Assembly: GCA_018287875.1 (NCBI GenBank)
Contig: JAGVVL010000022.1
Span: forward strand, 1,116,001-1,180,000
Reading direction: 5' to 3'
DNA: 64,000 nt
Source: Nigrospora sphaerica
Lineage: Eukaryota > Ascomycota > Sordariomycetes > Amphisphaeriales > Apiosporaceae
Below, piece by piece: positions 12,501 to 24,861 of this stretch. The notes under the pieces were generated by a model, which saw only the letters and a list, made by a program, of their open reading frames with translations, made no database searches and was not told the origin of the DNA. A program made the position numbers and the translations under genes. Numbering within the stretch: position 1 is the first letter of the stretch; every line of letters begins with the position of its first letter.

Positions 12501-13153
12501 GTCAATCCCGGCCTGGCCTCCTTGACATACAGCGTTGTCGATAGACCTGCCAAGTCCGGCACCGGCCGCCATGTCGGCGTCGCGTCGTCCTACCTCGCGT
12601 CTCTGCAAGAGGGGACAAGGTCCAGGTCGCGATCCGCAGCGCCACCAAGGGATTCCAACTGCCGCCCGAGCCGCACACGACCCCCATCATCTGCGTCGGT
12701 GCCGGCACCGGCCTGGCGCCCTTCCGCGCCTTCGTCCAGGAGCGAGCGATCCTCCGGGAAAGCGGCCAGACCCTGGCGCCAGCCGCCCTTTTCTACGGCT
12801 GCCGCGACCCCGCCGCTGACGACCTGTACCGCGAAGACCTCGACGGCTGGGAGGCGGCGGGCGTCGTGACCGTGTTCCGCGCCTACAGCCACCAGTCCGC
12901 GCTGTCCGAGGGGTGCCGCTACGTCCAGGAGCGCCTCTGGAGCGAGCGCGCGCTGGTCAGCAACCTGTGGAGCATGGACGCGCGCGTCTACGTCTGCGGC
13001 GCCAGTCACGTCGCTGAGGGGGTCAAGGAGACCCTTGTGCGGATTCTGCAAAGCGACAACGAGAAGCGCTCGAACCCCATGTCCTTCGAGGATTGTCTGG
13101 ACTGGTTCGAGGAGCACCAAGCGGAGCGGTTCGTTCGGGACGTCTTTGACTAA
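9547..13153 (+). CDS. CYP505-type self-sufficient cytochrome P450:reductase fusion
   Basis: Fusion of a P450 and its NADPH reductase, like P450foxy or P450-BM3. The family hydroxylates fatty acids near the omega end. Exons: 9547-9813, 9881-9916, 9979-10671, 10725-11541, 11599-12167, 12223-12416, 12479-13153, giving about 1,083 residues (family about 1,060-1,090). Heme domain: proline-rich IPQPPTVPIVGNLPSL start, I-helix AGHETTAG (10,512), ExxR in IRETLRL (10,730), heme loop FGTGMRSCIGRAFA (about 10,969). Reductase: FMN site YYGSNSGTCEFMARRL (11,287), FAD motif RQYS across the last intron, NADPH site GAGTGLAPFRAF (12,703) and C-terminal RDVFD. One G is missing in the run at 12,609-12,612 (EGDKVQV expected). 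No signal peptide, so cytosolic or loosely membrane-bound. The next gene downstream is an ABC exporter on the same strand. Confidence 0.95.
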
Positions 13154-14023
13154 AACACAGGCCGGAGCCGCATGGGTGACCAGCGTCAGGGCAGATTGTG
13201 GGAGGGGGGCAGCGGCATTCTGGGTATCTTGTTTCATTGGGTATGCGATCGTGATAGTCTTTCCTTTCTCAATTATACTTAGAATAGAGTCATCTCGGTT
13301 GATCACGCGTGTTCTTGATTCACTCACTCGTCAAAATGCAGAATTCAGAGTCCATATGAACAGTTTACTCGTACCCAGAGGCCCAGGGCCCTAATAAGTT
13401 TTATATTTGCGGAAACTTCTTAGAGCGCAGACCCTGGCCACGCAATATGGAGTCTTTCCAGTTGTAAACATGACTGTGTCGGCCTTTGCCCTCCACGTCC
13501 AAGAGCAGCATTGCACTCAAGTGATAGCCAAACCTCGGCCACTTCCCGGTATTCTCATGCTTCCTACCGCGCGGTGGAGGAAGGAGTATGAGTCTCTCAT
13601 AGAAACGTGCTGCAAAACACGGCAAACTGGCAGATTTGGCTCCGCTGAAACTCGCAACGTCCTGATGGCAACTTGAATTATCATCCACACCCGAGAAAGT
13701 ATTCTTTGCTGATTTCATCTGTGATATCTTGGGACGGCATGAAGGGCCGCCTGGCCTGCGCTGACGCTGCTGCTCCTGACGTAAGCGGCTTTAGGGCGCG
13801 GGCGCTCGCTCGCTCGCTCGTCCGCGGATCCCGTAACACCAATTGGTCTTATTGGCTGATTTTGTGGCGCCCACCCCGGCCCTCCACGGCCCCCGGACGC
13901 ATCCCGCGGCTTTGCAAGAGCGCATGGGAAGTGTTGTTATATCACCACCACGCCGTGTCAAAACCAAGATCACGATATGCATCTGATAACCCCCATGTCC
14001 CCCACCTCTCACTATTGTCCACT
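13154..14023. other. CYP505-ABC transporter intergenic region
   Basis: About 870 bp with no supported gene. It must hold the CYP505 3' end and the ABC promoter. CT-rich patches near 13,990-14,020 lie just before the ABC start codon. A GCTCGCTCGCTCGCTCG run is at about 13,803-13,819. Confidence 0.5.
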
Positions 14024-17000
14024 ATGTCTCTTGATTCAGGAGAGCCATCCATGCACGCCAAACCTTCGATGGACGAGCGTCGCCTATCCGGCGACTTGGA
14101 GTTGATTGTGAGGGACCTGGCGTTGAGAGCCACAGCTACCTGTCCGTCGCCGTCGCTGGAGGGGCAATGGCACGAGGTCCTCTACCCCCAGTCCGGCAGT
14201 GCTTTGGATCCGCAGTCGCCGATCTTTGACGGCCGCCTGTGGGTCAAGACCTTCTTCGACCTCTACAACTGCACTCTGCCAGCGCAGCCTCGAAGCCTAG
14301 GCGTGGCCTTCCGCGACTTGACGGTGCATGGTGACACGTCGGGAGCCCAGCACCAGACCACGGCCGGAAACGTATTTCTAGGCGCCACCGAGTTCGTCGC
14401 GAGACGGCTCGGCGGCGTCCGGCAGCGCAAAGAAGTCACCATCTTGCGCGACTTGGAGGGCATCCTCGATGCCGGCCAGCTTCTACTCGTGCTTGGCCCC
14501 CGGGCGCGGGTTGTTCGACGCTGCTGAAAACCATCGCAGGCGAGACGGCGGGGCTGCGCGTGAGCCCCGAGACAGAGTGGAATTACCGAGGTGGGCATGG
14601 GAACCCAGCGAGCGCCCAAGACGCGCTGCCGGAGCCGAGTAGGGTACTGACAAATTTGGGCTGCGACAGGTATCGACACCAACCTTGTGCGCTCTCGCTT
14701 TCGGGGCGACGTTCTCTATAACGGCGAAAACGACACGAACCTGCCTCATCTCACCGTCGGAGAAACGCTACGCTTCGCGGCCTCGACGCGGCCGGTGCTG
14801 AAGGTGCCCTCCGGGTTCTCGCCCGCCCGCGTCACCGACATGCTCTGCGACGTCGTCACGTCTGTCTTCGGCATCTCCCACACGGTCCACACCCGAGTCG
14901 GCGACGAGTTCGTGCGCGGTGTCAGTGGCGGCGAGAGGAAGCGGGTCAGCATTGCCGAGTCGGCCCTCACGGGCGCCCTGCTGCAGTGTTGGGACAACTC
15001 GACGCGCGGTCTCGACAGTGCCAACGCCGTCCGCTTCTGCCAGAGCCTCCGCGACCAGGCCGACATTCTGAACATCTCAGCCGCCGTGGCCATTTATCAA
15101 GCACCGCAGAGTGCCTATGAGGTACTTCCTTTCTCCTCGGTTCCGCTGCGCCGTGTTTCACTGACCTTGCAATGGGCAGATGTTCGACCGCGTTACCTTG
15201 CTATACAAGGGGCGACAGATCTTTTTGGGAAGGCCGATGAGGCCGCGGGCTACTTTGAGAACTTGGGCTTCCAACGTGAGGGCACCCGTGCCTTTTCGGA
15301 CCTAGAGCACCCAGCAGACTGACCGTACGTTCAGGCCCCGAGAGACAGACGACGCCGGATTTTCTCACCTCCATGGCCAGTCCCAGCGAGCGTCTGGTGC
15401 GACCGGGGTTTGAGAACAAGGTCCCGAAAACACCCGAAGAATTTGCAGAGCGATGGAGAAATAGTAAAGAACGCCGGGCCTTGCTCTCCGAGATACTGGA
15501 GTACGAGGAAAAGCACCCGCGCGACCAGAGGTACCTCGAGTACAAGCAGTCCCGCCGCGCCGACCAGCAGGAGCACGCGCGTTCCGGCTCTGCCTATCTC
15601 ATCTCCTACGCGGCGCAGGTCAAGCTCAACATCTGGCGTGCCTACCGCCGGCTCGTGTCAGACCCGTCCTTCACCGTCGCATCCTTGCTGTACAACCTGG
15701 TCATGGCGCTCATGCTGGGTAGCATGTTCTTCAACATGAAGGCTGATTCGTCCACCTTTTACTACCGAGGCGGGGTCATCTTCTTCTCGCTTCTTTTCAA
15801 TGCCTTCGCGAGCCAGCTGGAGGTACAACACGCGGCCCACGCCCCTGCCGAGTCCATCTTACTAACAAGACACCCCTTTCAGGTACTGACAGTTTACGCG
15901 GAGCGCCCTGTCATCGAGAAGCACCACAGATATGCCCTCTACCGACAGTCGACGCAGGCCGTGGCCAGCTACCTGATGGACCTGCCCTACAAGACGGCCA
16001 ACATGCTTACATTCAACCTTACAGTCTACTTCATGACCAACCTGCGACGGGACGCGGGTAGCTTCTTTTCTTCTGCCTGACAAGCTACCTTACCACGCTG
16101 GTCATGTCGTGCCTCTTCCGTACTCTGGCCTACCTGACGCGCACCCTGCGCAGGCCATGGTACCGAGCTCGCTGTTGAGTCTCGGGCTCATGATCTACAC
16201 AGGCTTCTGCATCCCGCCCTCGTACCTGCCCGACTGGTCGCACTGGATGATGTACATCAATCCGCTCTCGTACGCCTTTGAGGCGCTCATGGCGAACGAG
16301 TTCCATGGTCGCAACTTCCCTTGCTCCAATCTTGTGCCGCGGGGCCCCGGATACGAGAACTTGCCGCCGGAATCGGTCATCTGCTCGTCTGTCGGCGCGC
16401 AATCCGGCCAATCGTTCGTGAACGGCGATCGCTACATCGGGCAGTCCTTCGGCTACCTCCAGGAGCACAAGTGGAGGTGAGTGGAATGCTTGTGGCACCC
16501 GGCGCCGGATATCACACGACTGACAAGAAGCAGAAACATCGGCATCATGTGCGCCTTCCTTGTCGGTCTTTTCGTTGCATACGTTGCCGCTGCCGAGACT
16601 GCGAAACCTGCCCGAGGCAAGGGAGAATTCCTGGTCTTTCGGCGCGGCCAGCACCCCGCAAAGGCGTTCGTCGTGGCAAACGACGACGTTGAGTCTCAAC
16701 GCGAACTGGTGTCAATGGGGCCAACTACCGCCGCGACGGTAAAGGGGCCTGGAGGCGGACCAGAAGAGCGCCCCATCTTCCACTGGAATGATGTTTGCTA
16801 TGATGTGGATATCAAAGGGAAAGCCCGTCGCATCTTGTCGCAAGTCGACGGTTGGGTCCAACCGGGCAAATCGACCGCACTGATGGTACAACTTTCCGAG
16901 CGGTGATTTCTTCTCTCCCGGCAGTTTGGAGCTAAAAGCCTGGGCAGGGTACGTCGGGGGCTGGCAAAACGACCTTGCTCGATGCCTTGGCGGGCCGGCT

Positions 17001-18840
17001 CACGACCGGCGTCGTCCAGGGCGAGACGCTCATCAACGGCCGATCGACCGATGCCTCTTTCCAACACCGCGTCGGGTACGTGAAGCAACAAGACGTGCAC
17101 CTCGAAACCATGACGGTGCGCGAGGCCCTCGAGTTCAGCGCCCTGCTGCGCCAGCCGGCGAGCGTTTCGCGGGCCGAAAAGTTGAAGCACGTCGACCGCA
17201 TCGTGGCTATGCTCGAGATGGACGAATTTGCCGGGGCTGTCATCGGTGAGCCGGGCCAAGGCCTCAACGTCGAGCAGCGGAAGCGCCTCACTATAGGCGT
17301 CGAGCTGGCGGCCCGGCCGGAGCTGCTCATCTTCCTCGACGAGCCGACGTCGGGCCTCGACTCGCAGACCTCGTGGGCCATCTGCGACCTGATCGAGCGG
17401 CTCACTCGCAGCGGGCAGGCCGTCTTGTGCACCATACACCAGCCTTCGGCTATGCTGTTCCAGAGATTCGACCGGCTGCTTCTTCTGGCCCCCGGTGGCA
17501 AGACCGTGTACTTCGGTGGTAATTCTCCCCTCAGACGGCTTTTCCAAGGCCAGTAGGTCTTCTGACGTTCGATGGCTGACCCATGTTGACTCAGAGCTCG
17601 GCGAGAGCTGCTCTACCCTTATCCGCTACCTGGAGCGCAATGGAGCCCCGCCGTGTCCTCCCGAGGCCAACCCGGCGGAATGGATGCTGGATGCCATTCG
17701 GCCCCTTTGGACGGGTCGGAAGGCGTCGACTGGCACCGAGTCTGGCGTGATTCACCCGAGTACCAAGCGGTTCAAGAAGAGATGGCACGCCTGCACGGTC
17801 TCTCCACCCAAAGCATCCAAGACGCCTCGTCCAACGAAGAGTTCGCGGCCGATTCGTGGACCCAGTTCGCGCATGTGCTTCACCGTACCTTCAAACACTT
17901 CTGGCGCTCCCCAACTTACATCTGGTCCAAGTTCAGCCTGATCGGCCTCTCGTGTCTCTACCTAGGTTTCAGCTTCGGGGCCGACCTGACTCTCCAAGGC
18001 ATGCAGAACCAGCTATATGCCATCTACCTCTTCTTCATCCTCTTCAGCTCCCTCAACGAGCAGATCATGCCCATGCTCGTGCCGCAGAGGGCTCTGTACG
18101 AGGTGCGGGAGCGGCCCTCCAAGATGTACGGCTGGTCCACGTTGCTGCTTTCCAACATCTTCGTGGAGATGGTGTGGAACGTGGCCGCCGCTACGGTCGC
18201 TTACGCCTGCTGGTATTACCCGGTGGGCTTTTCAGGCCTCGCCGGCGGTCACAGCCACGACGACGCATCACTGCGCGGCTTCCTCGTCTTCCTCTTCATA
18301 TGCATGTTCCTTCTCTTCACCTGCACCTTTTCGCACATGGCCATCGCCTGGATGGAGACGGCTGAGACGGCGGCGGTGTTGACCAGCCTTCTGTACATCT
18401 TTTGTCTTTCCTTCTCGGGCGTGGGCGTCGCCCCCGCCGACTTGCCCAGCTTCTGGACCTTCATGTATCACGTCTCGCCTGTGACCTACATGATCAGCGG
18501 GGCCATGTCGTCGGCCATGACGGGCTACGACGTGGCGTGCTCCGTCAGCGAGACCCTGCGTGTGACGGCACCGGCCAACGCTACCTGCGGCAGCTTCCTC
18601 GCTGCCTTCCAGGCCACCTCGGGTGGCACGGTGATGAACCCGGATGCAACAGGTAGCTGCGGATTCTGTCCCTTGGCCACCAGCGACGACTTCTTGGCGC
18701 GCTTCGGCATTTACTATACGGACCGATGGAGGAACTTCGGCCTGCTCTGGGTATACATTGTGGTGAACATAGCACTGGCGTTGTCGTTGTACTGGGTATT
18801 CAGGGTCCCCAAGGGAAAGGGCCTAAAGCGGGTTGCATAG
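14024..18840 (+). CDS. PDR-type (ABCG) full-size ABC transporter
   Basis: Plasma-membrane efflux pump for hydrophobic compounds. Exons: 14024-14590, 14670-15121, 15180-15275, 15335-15822, 15883-16476, 16534-16885, 16948-17518, 17595-18840, about 1,456 residues, usual for (NBD-TMD)x2 PDR proteins. NBD1 has the degenerate fungal Walker A ([13 protein letters not shown], Cys for Lys) and signature [16 protein letters not shown]2 has canonical [32 protein letters not shown] in place of LSGGQ, and Walker [16 protein letters not shown]. This asymmetry is normal for PDR pumps. Six single-base deletions are needed (C-run 14,497; T-run 15,222; T-run 16,066; about 16,150; about 17,700 and near these), mostly in homopolymers, so I read the gene as intact. 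It lies tandem with CYP505. Copia element 1 inserted 100 bp after its stop codon. Confidence 0.93.
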
Positions 18841-18940
18841 AAGGCTCAGCGCCGTGGCAGTCAGCATACTGCCCCCGATCCGAAAAGCAGAGTTCTCCTG
18901 TGGTACGGGTTAGGCCTCAGATAGAAAAGAATTGATATTT

Positions 18941-19130
18941 TGTCGCGAGACGAGCCTATTGTCACTAACAAGCCTACCAGGTCACGTGACTTTATGTAAG
19001 CTCAAGAGCCTAGCCTGTCAGGCAGGCTACGGAACTACTATATCTACGTCTGGATCCTCAGATAGTTTTCCTTTGTTTTTCCTAATAGAACAACTAGAAT
19101 CTCGTTCCTCACGTCCCCTGAAGTGCGACA
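18941..19130 (+). repeat. 5' LTR of Copia element 1
   Basis: 190 bp, TG..CA ends, contains CACGTG (near 18,983). About six substitutions separate it from the right LTR. Confidence 0.93.
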
Positions 19131-19143
19131 GTTATGAGCCCGG
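19131..19143 (+). promoter_or_regulatory. Primer-binding site matching the initiator tRNA-Met anticodon arm
   Basis: GTTATGAGCCCGG follows the LTR directly. Its complement contains GGGCTCATAAC, the anticodon stem-loop of initiator tRNA-Met. This is the half-tRNA priming known for Drosophila copia and yeast Ty5. Copia element 2 has the same site. Confidence 0.8.
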
Positions 19144-19280
19144 ACTTTACTTGCGTCTCTCAACGCACTTAAAACGCTGCACAAGTCTCAGGATCGTGAG
19201 GACTCTCTTCAAACCCCATTTCCATCCATCCATCCATTTACTCGCAGCTGAGACCAGCCTCACTGCGAACCCTGTTCAAC

Positions 19281-22200
19281 ATGTCCGACCAAACGCTCAC
19301 GAAGGTCCTGCTCGTCAGCAAGTACGACTGGCCTGATTGGTACAACTCGCTTCGGAGAGGAGCTGAAGATCGACGTATCTGGGATTACATCAACCCAGAC
19401 GCGGAGCCTAACAGCTACATCAACACTCCCCCAGAAAGGCCAGTCTACCAGGAGCCTCAAGGAGCGAATTCAGACTCTCCGACTGCACTGGACGCAGCAG
19501 AGAGGCGCTTTCAACGAGAACTGCGAACCTTTGCCGCCGACACAAGCACTTGGAACACTCTCAACAACCATTATCTGTTTCTGACCGAATGGGTCAAGCA
19601 GACGGTCAAAAAGGAGTATCTCACGGCAGCTTACGGACGCATCGAAGCCCAGGAGAAGAAACTCGAGCTTGTCAGAATGGCTACCGATGCCACCGCTGCT
19701 ATTGAGAGTGGAACGACCACGACTGTCGAGCGAAGCAAGACCAACACGCTCCAGAAGCTGCTTAAGGAACTAAGGAAGCAGTATCAGCCGGCGGACTCCT
19801 CTGTCCTCTCCGCAATACAAGAACGCTACCAGCGAGTCCTGACAAGCGCGTCAAAAGGGGGATCTCTCCAGAAGCCTGGCACGCCGAGTTCACCGCTATT
19901 CACGCTCTCGCCGATGCCCATGGGATCCCTGAAGTGCAAGGCGCACTTGCAATAAAGGCGTTTCTAAAGGCAGTTCGTGAGCGCATGGCTCCACAATGGG
20001 CTCAGATTCAATTGGACGATATCCTCAAAGCCGAAGTGACGGGAAAGGAACTACTCACGCTAACTCAGCTGAGCTCCATCTTTCTTGAGCAGGTGACTTC
20101 TTCTAGCACGCTAGACAGACGTCACAAGTCATTCGCCACGTTAGGAGATCAAGGAGAAGCCCATCAGACCACCTCACAGGCGAGAAAGCGGAAGAATGGC
20201 ACTTTACACGCCTGTCCCTGCCTGCCTCGCGGAGAGAAGCACCAATGGGAACCCAGGGTGTGCAGACGTCTCCAGTTTGCCCTGAATGGCTCTGCGGACC
20301 TCCTACCTAACGGAGTCAAGTTCCGAGGCCTCACCAACGCTAAGGCAAAGGAAATACGAGAAAGAGCCATGTCCAATCACCGGGGCACACTCCGCAAGCT
20401 CATCGAGGGGAAGAAGCCGGGTGAGGAAGCAGGACAGACCACCTCTGAACCGTTCGTCGCGGTTACTATCGTCCCTGAGACCTTTCCCATGCCTGCCAAC
20501 ATTAACCTGGCTGTTACCGCTCAAATCGGCCCGCACAACCTCTCACAGTCGACTGTCGTTGACAGTTGCGGTTCCTCGCACATTGTCAACTCTATGGAGC
20601 TACTTGAGGAGGGAAGCTACACTCCTGCGCGTCCTGGATCAGTTGTGGAGGCAGGTTCGTCGGCCTTTTCCATCAAGGGATCAGGCACAAGGATCCTAAG
20701 GGGCTTACTGAATAGTCCCAAGGGTGGCAAGGTAGACCTGGTGCTACATGACGTGCAACTAGTCGAAGGATTCCACACCAACATCATCTCAGAGGCGAAA
20801 CTCCTGAAAGCAGGGATCTGGTACCATGGCAGAGAGTGCTCTCTACGCTATGGTGAGCACGGAGAAGGCGTCCTGGTGCGAAAGTTGGAAAGAGTAGGCA
20901 ACCTTACGTTCTTCGAATACAAGCCTCTTTACTCCTACTTCTCTTTCGCCTCTCAAGTCATCTCCGCACCGGCTGGGACAGTGAGAGCGTTTCCCGCTAT
21001 ACGAAAAGCACCCACGGGTGAAGCTCAACAAACAAGACCAAGGATACGGATGGATTCTGAGGCACTCTGGCATGCTAGGGCTGGACACCTAGGCCGAGAT
21101 GCGCTCAGAAAACTCGCTGAGAGAGGACAGAATGTCGCTTTCAAAGGCGAGACGCTCACGGAGTGTGAGACTTGCCGACTTACGGACGCCAGACGACTTA
21201 TCAGTCGAATTCCAGCAGAAAGAGCCCCAAGACCATTCTTTAGGGTGCTCTGGGACCTATTTGACTATCCACGTGGGTATGATGGGTCTCGCTGGTTAAT
21301 AGTCCTGAAGGATGATTACAGCGGAAAGCTTTGGTCGTTCACTTCGCCTACCAAGTCACACACGTAGCTATTTCGAATACTGCGAAGCTTCGAAAGGCAT
21401 GTCCTCAGGCGCTACAACCTTCACATCGCAATCCTCAAGCACGACGGGGAGAAGGGGTGATAGCAATCCAGGGCATGACCGAATATGAGCGTTGGGCAGA
21501 GGAGGAAGGAATCGAACTGGAGATATCCCCTCCGAACACCCATGAGCCGAATGGGGGCTCAGAAAGAGCAGGTCAGGAGGTCATCAATAGGGCACTGAAG
21601 CTAAGGGAGCACGCCAAGCTACCCGAGGCGCTCTGGCCGGAAGCAACGAGAGCGGCAACGAAGCTCATCAACATGTGCCCATCACAGGCGCAACGCTTCC
21701 GAAGCCCAGATGAGGTGCTAGACTCCTGGTTTTTGCAGAATGAGGAGCGGTACAGCCCAGCTCAGGTGCGTGACATCCACGCAGACCTGCGGCCAGACTG
21801 GTCTGGGATATACGTGTTCGGCTGTAAAGCGTATGCGTTACACCAGAGACGAGCGGCTGGGCTGGACCGACGAGCGTTCAAAGTTCAACCAAGGGCTCAG
21901 ATCGGTTATCTAGTAGGTTACGCCGCTAGGAACATCTACAGGATCTGGTTGCCCAAGCACGGCAGAGTCATTCAGACGCGAGACGTCACCTTCGACGAGA
22001 CGCAGTTCTATTCTAGCCGAGACTCGCAACGTCTTGAGCCAGAGGCGATAGAATATCTGGAAGTTCAGCCCTCAGAGATCCCATTGAGCGAAGCAGGCTT
22101 TACAAACGAGTCGATGCCGCTCTGGGAAGCTCTTGACGAGCTAGACGACGCCATAAGTCCTGAAACACGTCCCGACTCCACTCGAGAGGCTCATCTCGTG

Positions 22201-24660
22201 GACTCGGGGGTGCCGGACACACCTGAGGGACCAGTCGACAAGAACTCGGGGGTGAGATGCGCACCTGAAGACATCCAAGGAATTCATGGGCCTAGGATGT
22301 CGGATGCACAGACAGGACTTCTTACGCCTGGTCGCCAGTCAAGTGAGCCGGAGGGCGAAAACAGCATGCTTTACCCTACGGAACACCTCACAAGCGAACC
22401 ACGGCATAGATCCAGTGATCACCAGCCAGTTGCAACTGCTGGAGAGTCAGGGTCAGAAAACACGGGACGAGCAGCAGAGCGGCCACTCTCAGGCTCACCC
22501 GAAGTGTCAGAACCAGCAGGCATCTCGGCGCGCAGGCCGACGAGCTCAACTGGGACACCAGACCGGAGCATAGCTCCTCAGAGACTGCATGGTCAGTCTC
22601 CAGACCAGAGGATAACTCCTCAGAGACTGCAAGGTCAGACTCCAGAGACGGATCTACAAGAAGAGATCCATGACGAAATTATTGTTCGGCCTCTTGACGA
22701 AGAGACGGACCAGAGACCGCCTGAGAGCCGCAGAGCAACTAGGGGTAGGAGATCCCGAGCCTCACAGCCGACGCAACCGGCGAGGAGGAGCTCGAGACTC
22801 CAGAGAGAACAGGAAACGGATCAGCAGTCGTTCCTTTCGCTGCTATTCGGGCTCAAGGAGATAACCCAACAAGAGACTGATCATCTCGATGCTCTCCTAA
22901 GCACCTGTCTCGCTAAGGAGGCCACAAACCAAGATGAGGACCTCCTGAGAACCATTTATGCGCGAATATTCGCGTCAACACGGTCTCAAAGAGCACTTAA
23001 GGAGCTAGACGAACCAAGCGGACCGCAGGGCTTCGCACCTCCACCCAAGTCCTGGCGTGAATTAGCTACTCACCCCAGAGGAGATCAGTTCAGACAAGCT
23101 ACCAAGCTCGAGATCGACAAGGCAGTGGCTATGAAAGCCTGGGAGGAGGTTTCAGACGCTCCCTCGCTCTTCAAGCTGCCCTTGAAATGGGTTTTCACCG
23201 ATAAATTCGATGAGAACAATAAGCACCTTCGCTGCAAAGCAAGGATCTGCGTGCGAGGAGATAAGCAGATTGTCACTTCATTAGCCAGCACGTACGCTGC
23301 CACGCTAGCCTCGAAGTCCTTCAGGATTATCATGGCCCTAGCAGCCTACTTCGACTGGGAAGTCAGACAGTTCGACGTTGTTAACGCATTCCTGAACGCA
23401 CTTTTCGCAGAAAACTCCGAACCAATCTTCGTGGAACATCCACCAGGCTATGAGAGGCCAGGATACTGTCTCAAGCTGAACAGAGCACTCTATGGACTCA
23501 AGGAATCACCTCAACTATGGTTCCGAGACTTCTCGAGCTCACTTCGAAGACTTGGGCTTGTTAGCACACCTGAGGAACCCTGCCTGTTCTATAACGAGAA
23601 ACGCACGATCTTCGTTGTGTTCTATGTGGACGATTTCCTAGTCTGTTATAGCCCACAAGCTAAAGAGGAGGCACTCGCCTTAATCGAAGCCCTCAAGGGG
23701 ATTTATGAGCTAAAAGACCAAGGATCTGTGGGCTACTACCTGGGGGTCAGGGTCACTCGTAAGAGAAACGAGGGATTACTCTGGCTCTCGCATGACAGCT
23801 ATCTTGAGAAGATAGCGAGACGTTTTAACCTCCAGGACGACAAGTCACCAGCGACGCCACTCCCGTCCACAGCCTTGGAAGCTTATCAAGACACTGCTCC
23901 AGCTCACCGAGTTAAAGCTTACCAGGAACGCGTTGGGAGCATCCTCTACAGCGCTATTATGATCAGGCCGGACCTTTCCTTCGCCTGCTCACAGCTATCT
24001 CGCTTCCTCACGAATCCAAGTCAAGAGCATCTCGAGGCAGCTGACTGGTGCATACGGTACGCGTTTAGCACTCGATACGTGTCGATACGCTACGGAATGA
24101 AGAAACCAGTGCAGTCTATCCCACAAGCGCTAGTTATCTCAACGGATGCTTCATTTGCAGACGATCCGGAGACGCGTCGTTCTTCCCAGGGATACCTCAT
24201 CCAGCTATTCGGAGGACCAGTAGCCTGGAAGGCCAGCCGACAAGCGACAGTTACCACTTCCACCACGGAGGCAGAGCTTCTGGCGCTCAGCGAGACAGCC
24301 AAGGAGACCATGGCACTTCAGAGGCTATTCAGAGACATCCAACTCGTCCTGGACGTGCCTTTTAGCATCTCCTGCGATAACCAGCAGACGATACGCCTTG
24401 TCATCGGCAATCAGGAGAGGGTATCTACGAAGCTAAGGCACGTTGATATACACAACCTCTGGCTCCGCCAAGAATACTCCAGGGGCTCATTTCAATTGAT
24501 CTATCTCGCCACAAAGGACATGCCAGCCGACGGACTAACGAAGAATCTACCACGGGCGAGATTTGAGCAATTTAGAGCGACTCTCAACCTTCAGGACATC
24601 CGACAAGCGATTGAGGAAGCAGAGAATGGAAAACAACGCATATGGATTGAAGAATCTTAA
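19281..24660 (+). pseudogene. Copia element 1 Gag-Pol polyprotein, nearly intact
   Basis: Starts at MSDQTLTKVLLVSKYDWPDW. Gag (about 19,281-20,500) is followed by an aspartic-protease-like VVDSCGSSHIVNS, the integrase zinc finger (H..H..C..C: HARAGHLG, CETC), the DDE integrase core, a variable proline/glutamine-rich linker (about 22,050-22,850), reverse transcriptase with FYVDDFLVCY, and RNase H (STDASFADD, STTEAELLALSETAKE). It ends RIWIEES. Breaks: one G missing in the run 19,857-19,861, TAG at 21,366 (probably CAG originally), one G missing in 21,454-21,457. The TAG fits RIP. The other two match the homopolymer deficit seen throughout the window. Apart from these the 1,109-codon second frame is open. 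Confidence 0.9.
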
Positions 24661-24861
24661 AGCATCGTGGACAAGATACTACCTGCTGCTAAGAGCAGGG
24701 CTTTAGTATCTATAAACGCACCGACCCTGCTTTCCCTTCCTCTGAGCCTCCTTCGTGTGGTACTGCACGCGAGGAGCGCGCTCCCTGAGCTCCACAATGG
24801 GGCCAAGCTCCGCAGGATTGTCGCCGGAAACACTGGAGGAACTGGAGCTCGAGCTCAAGTC

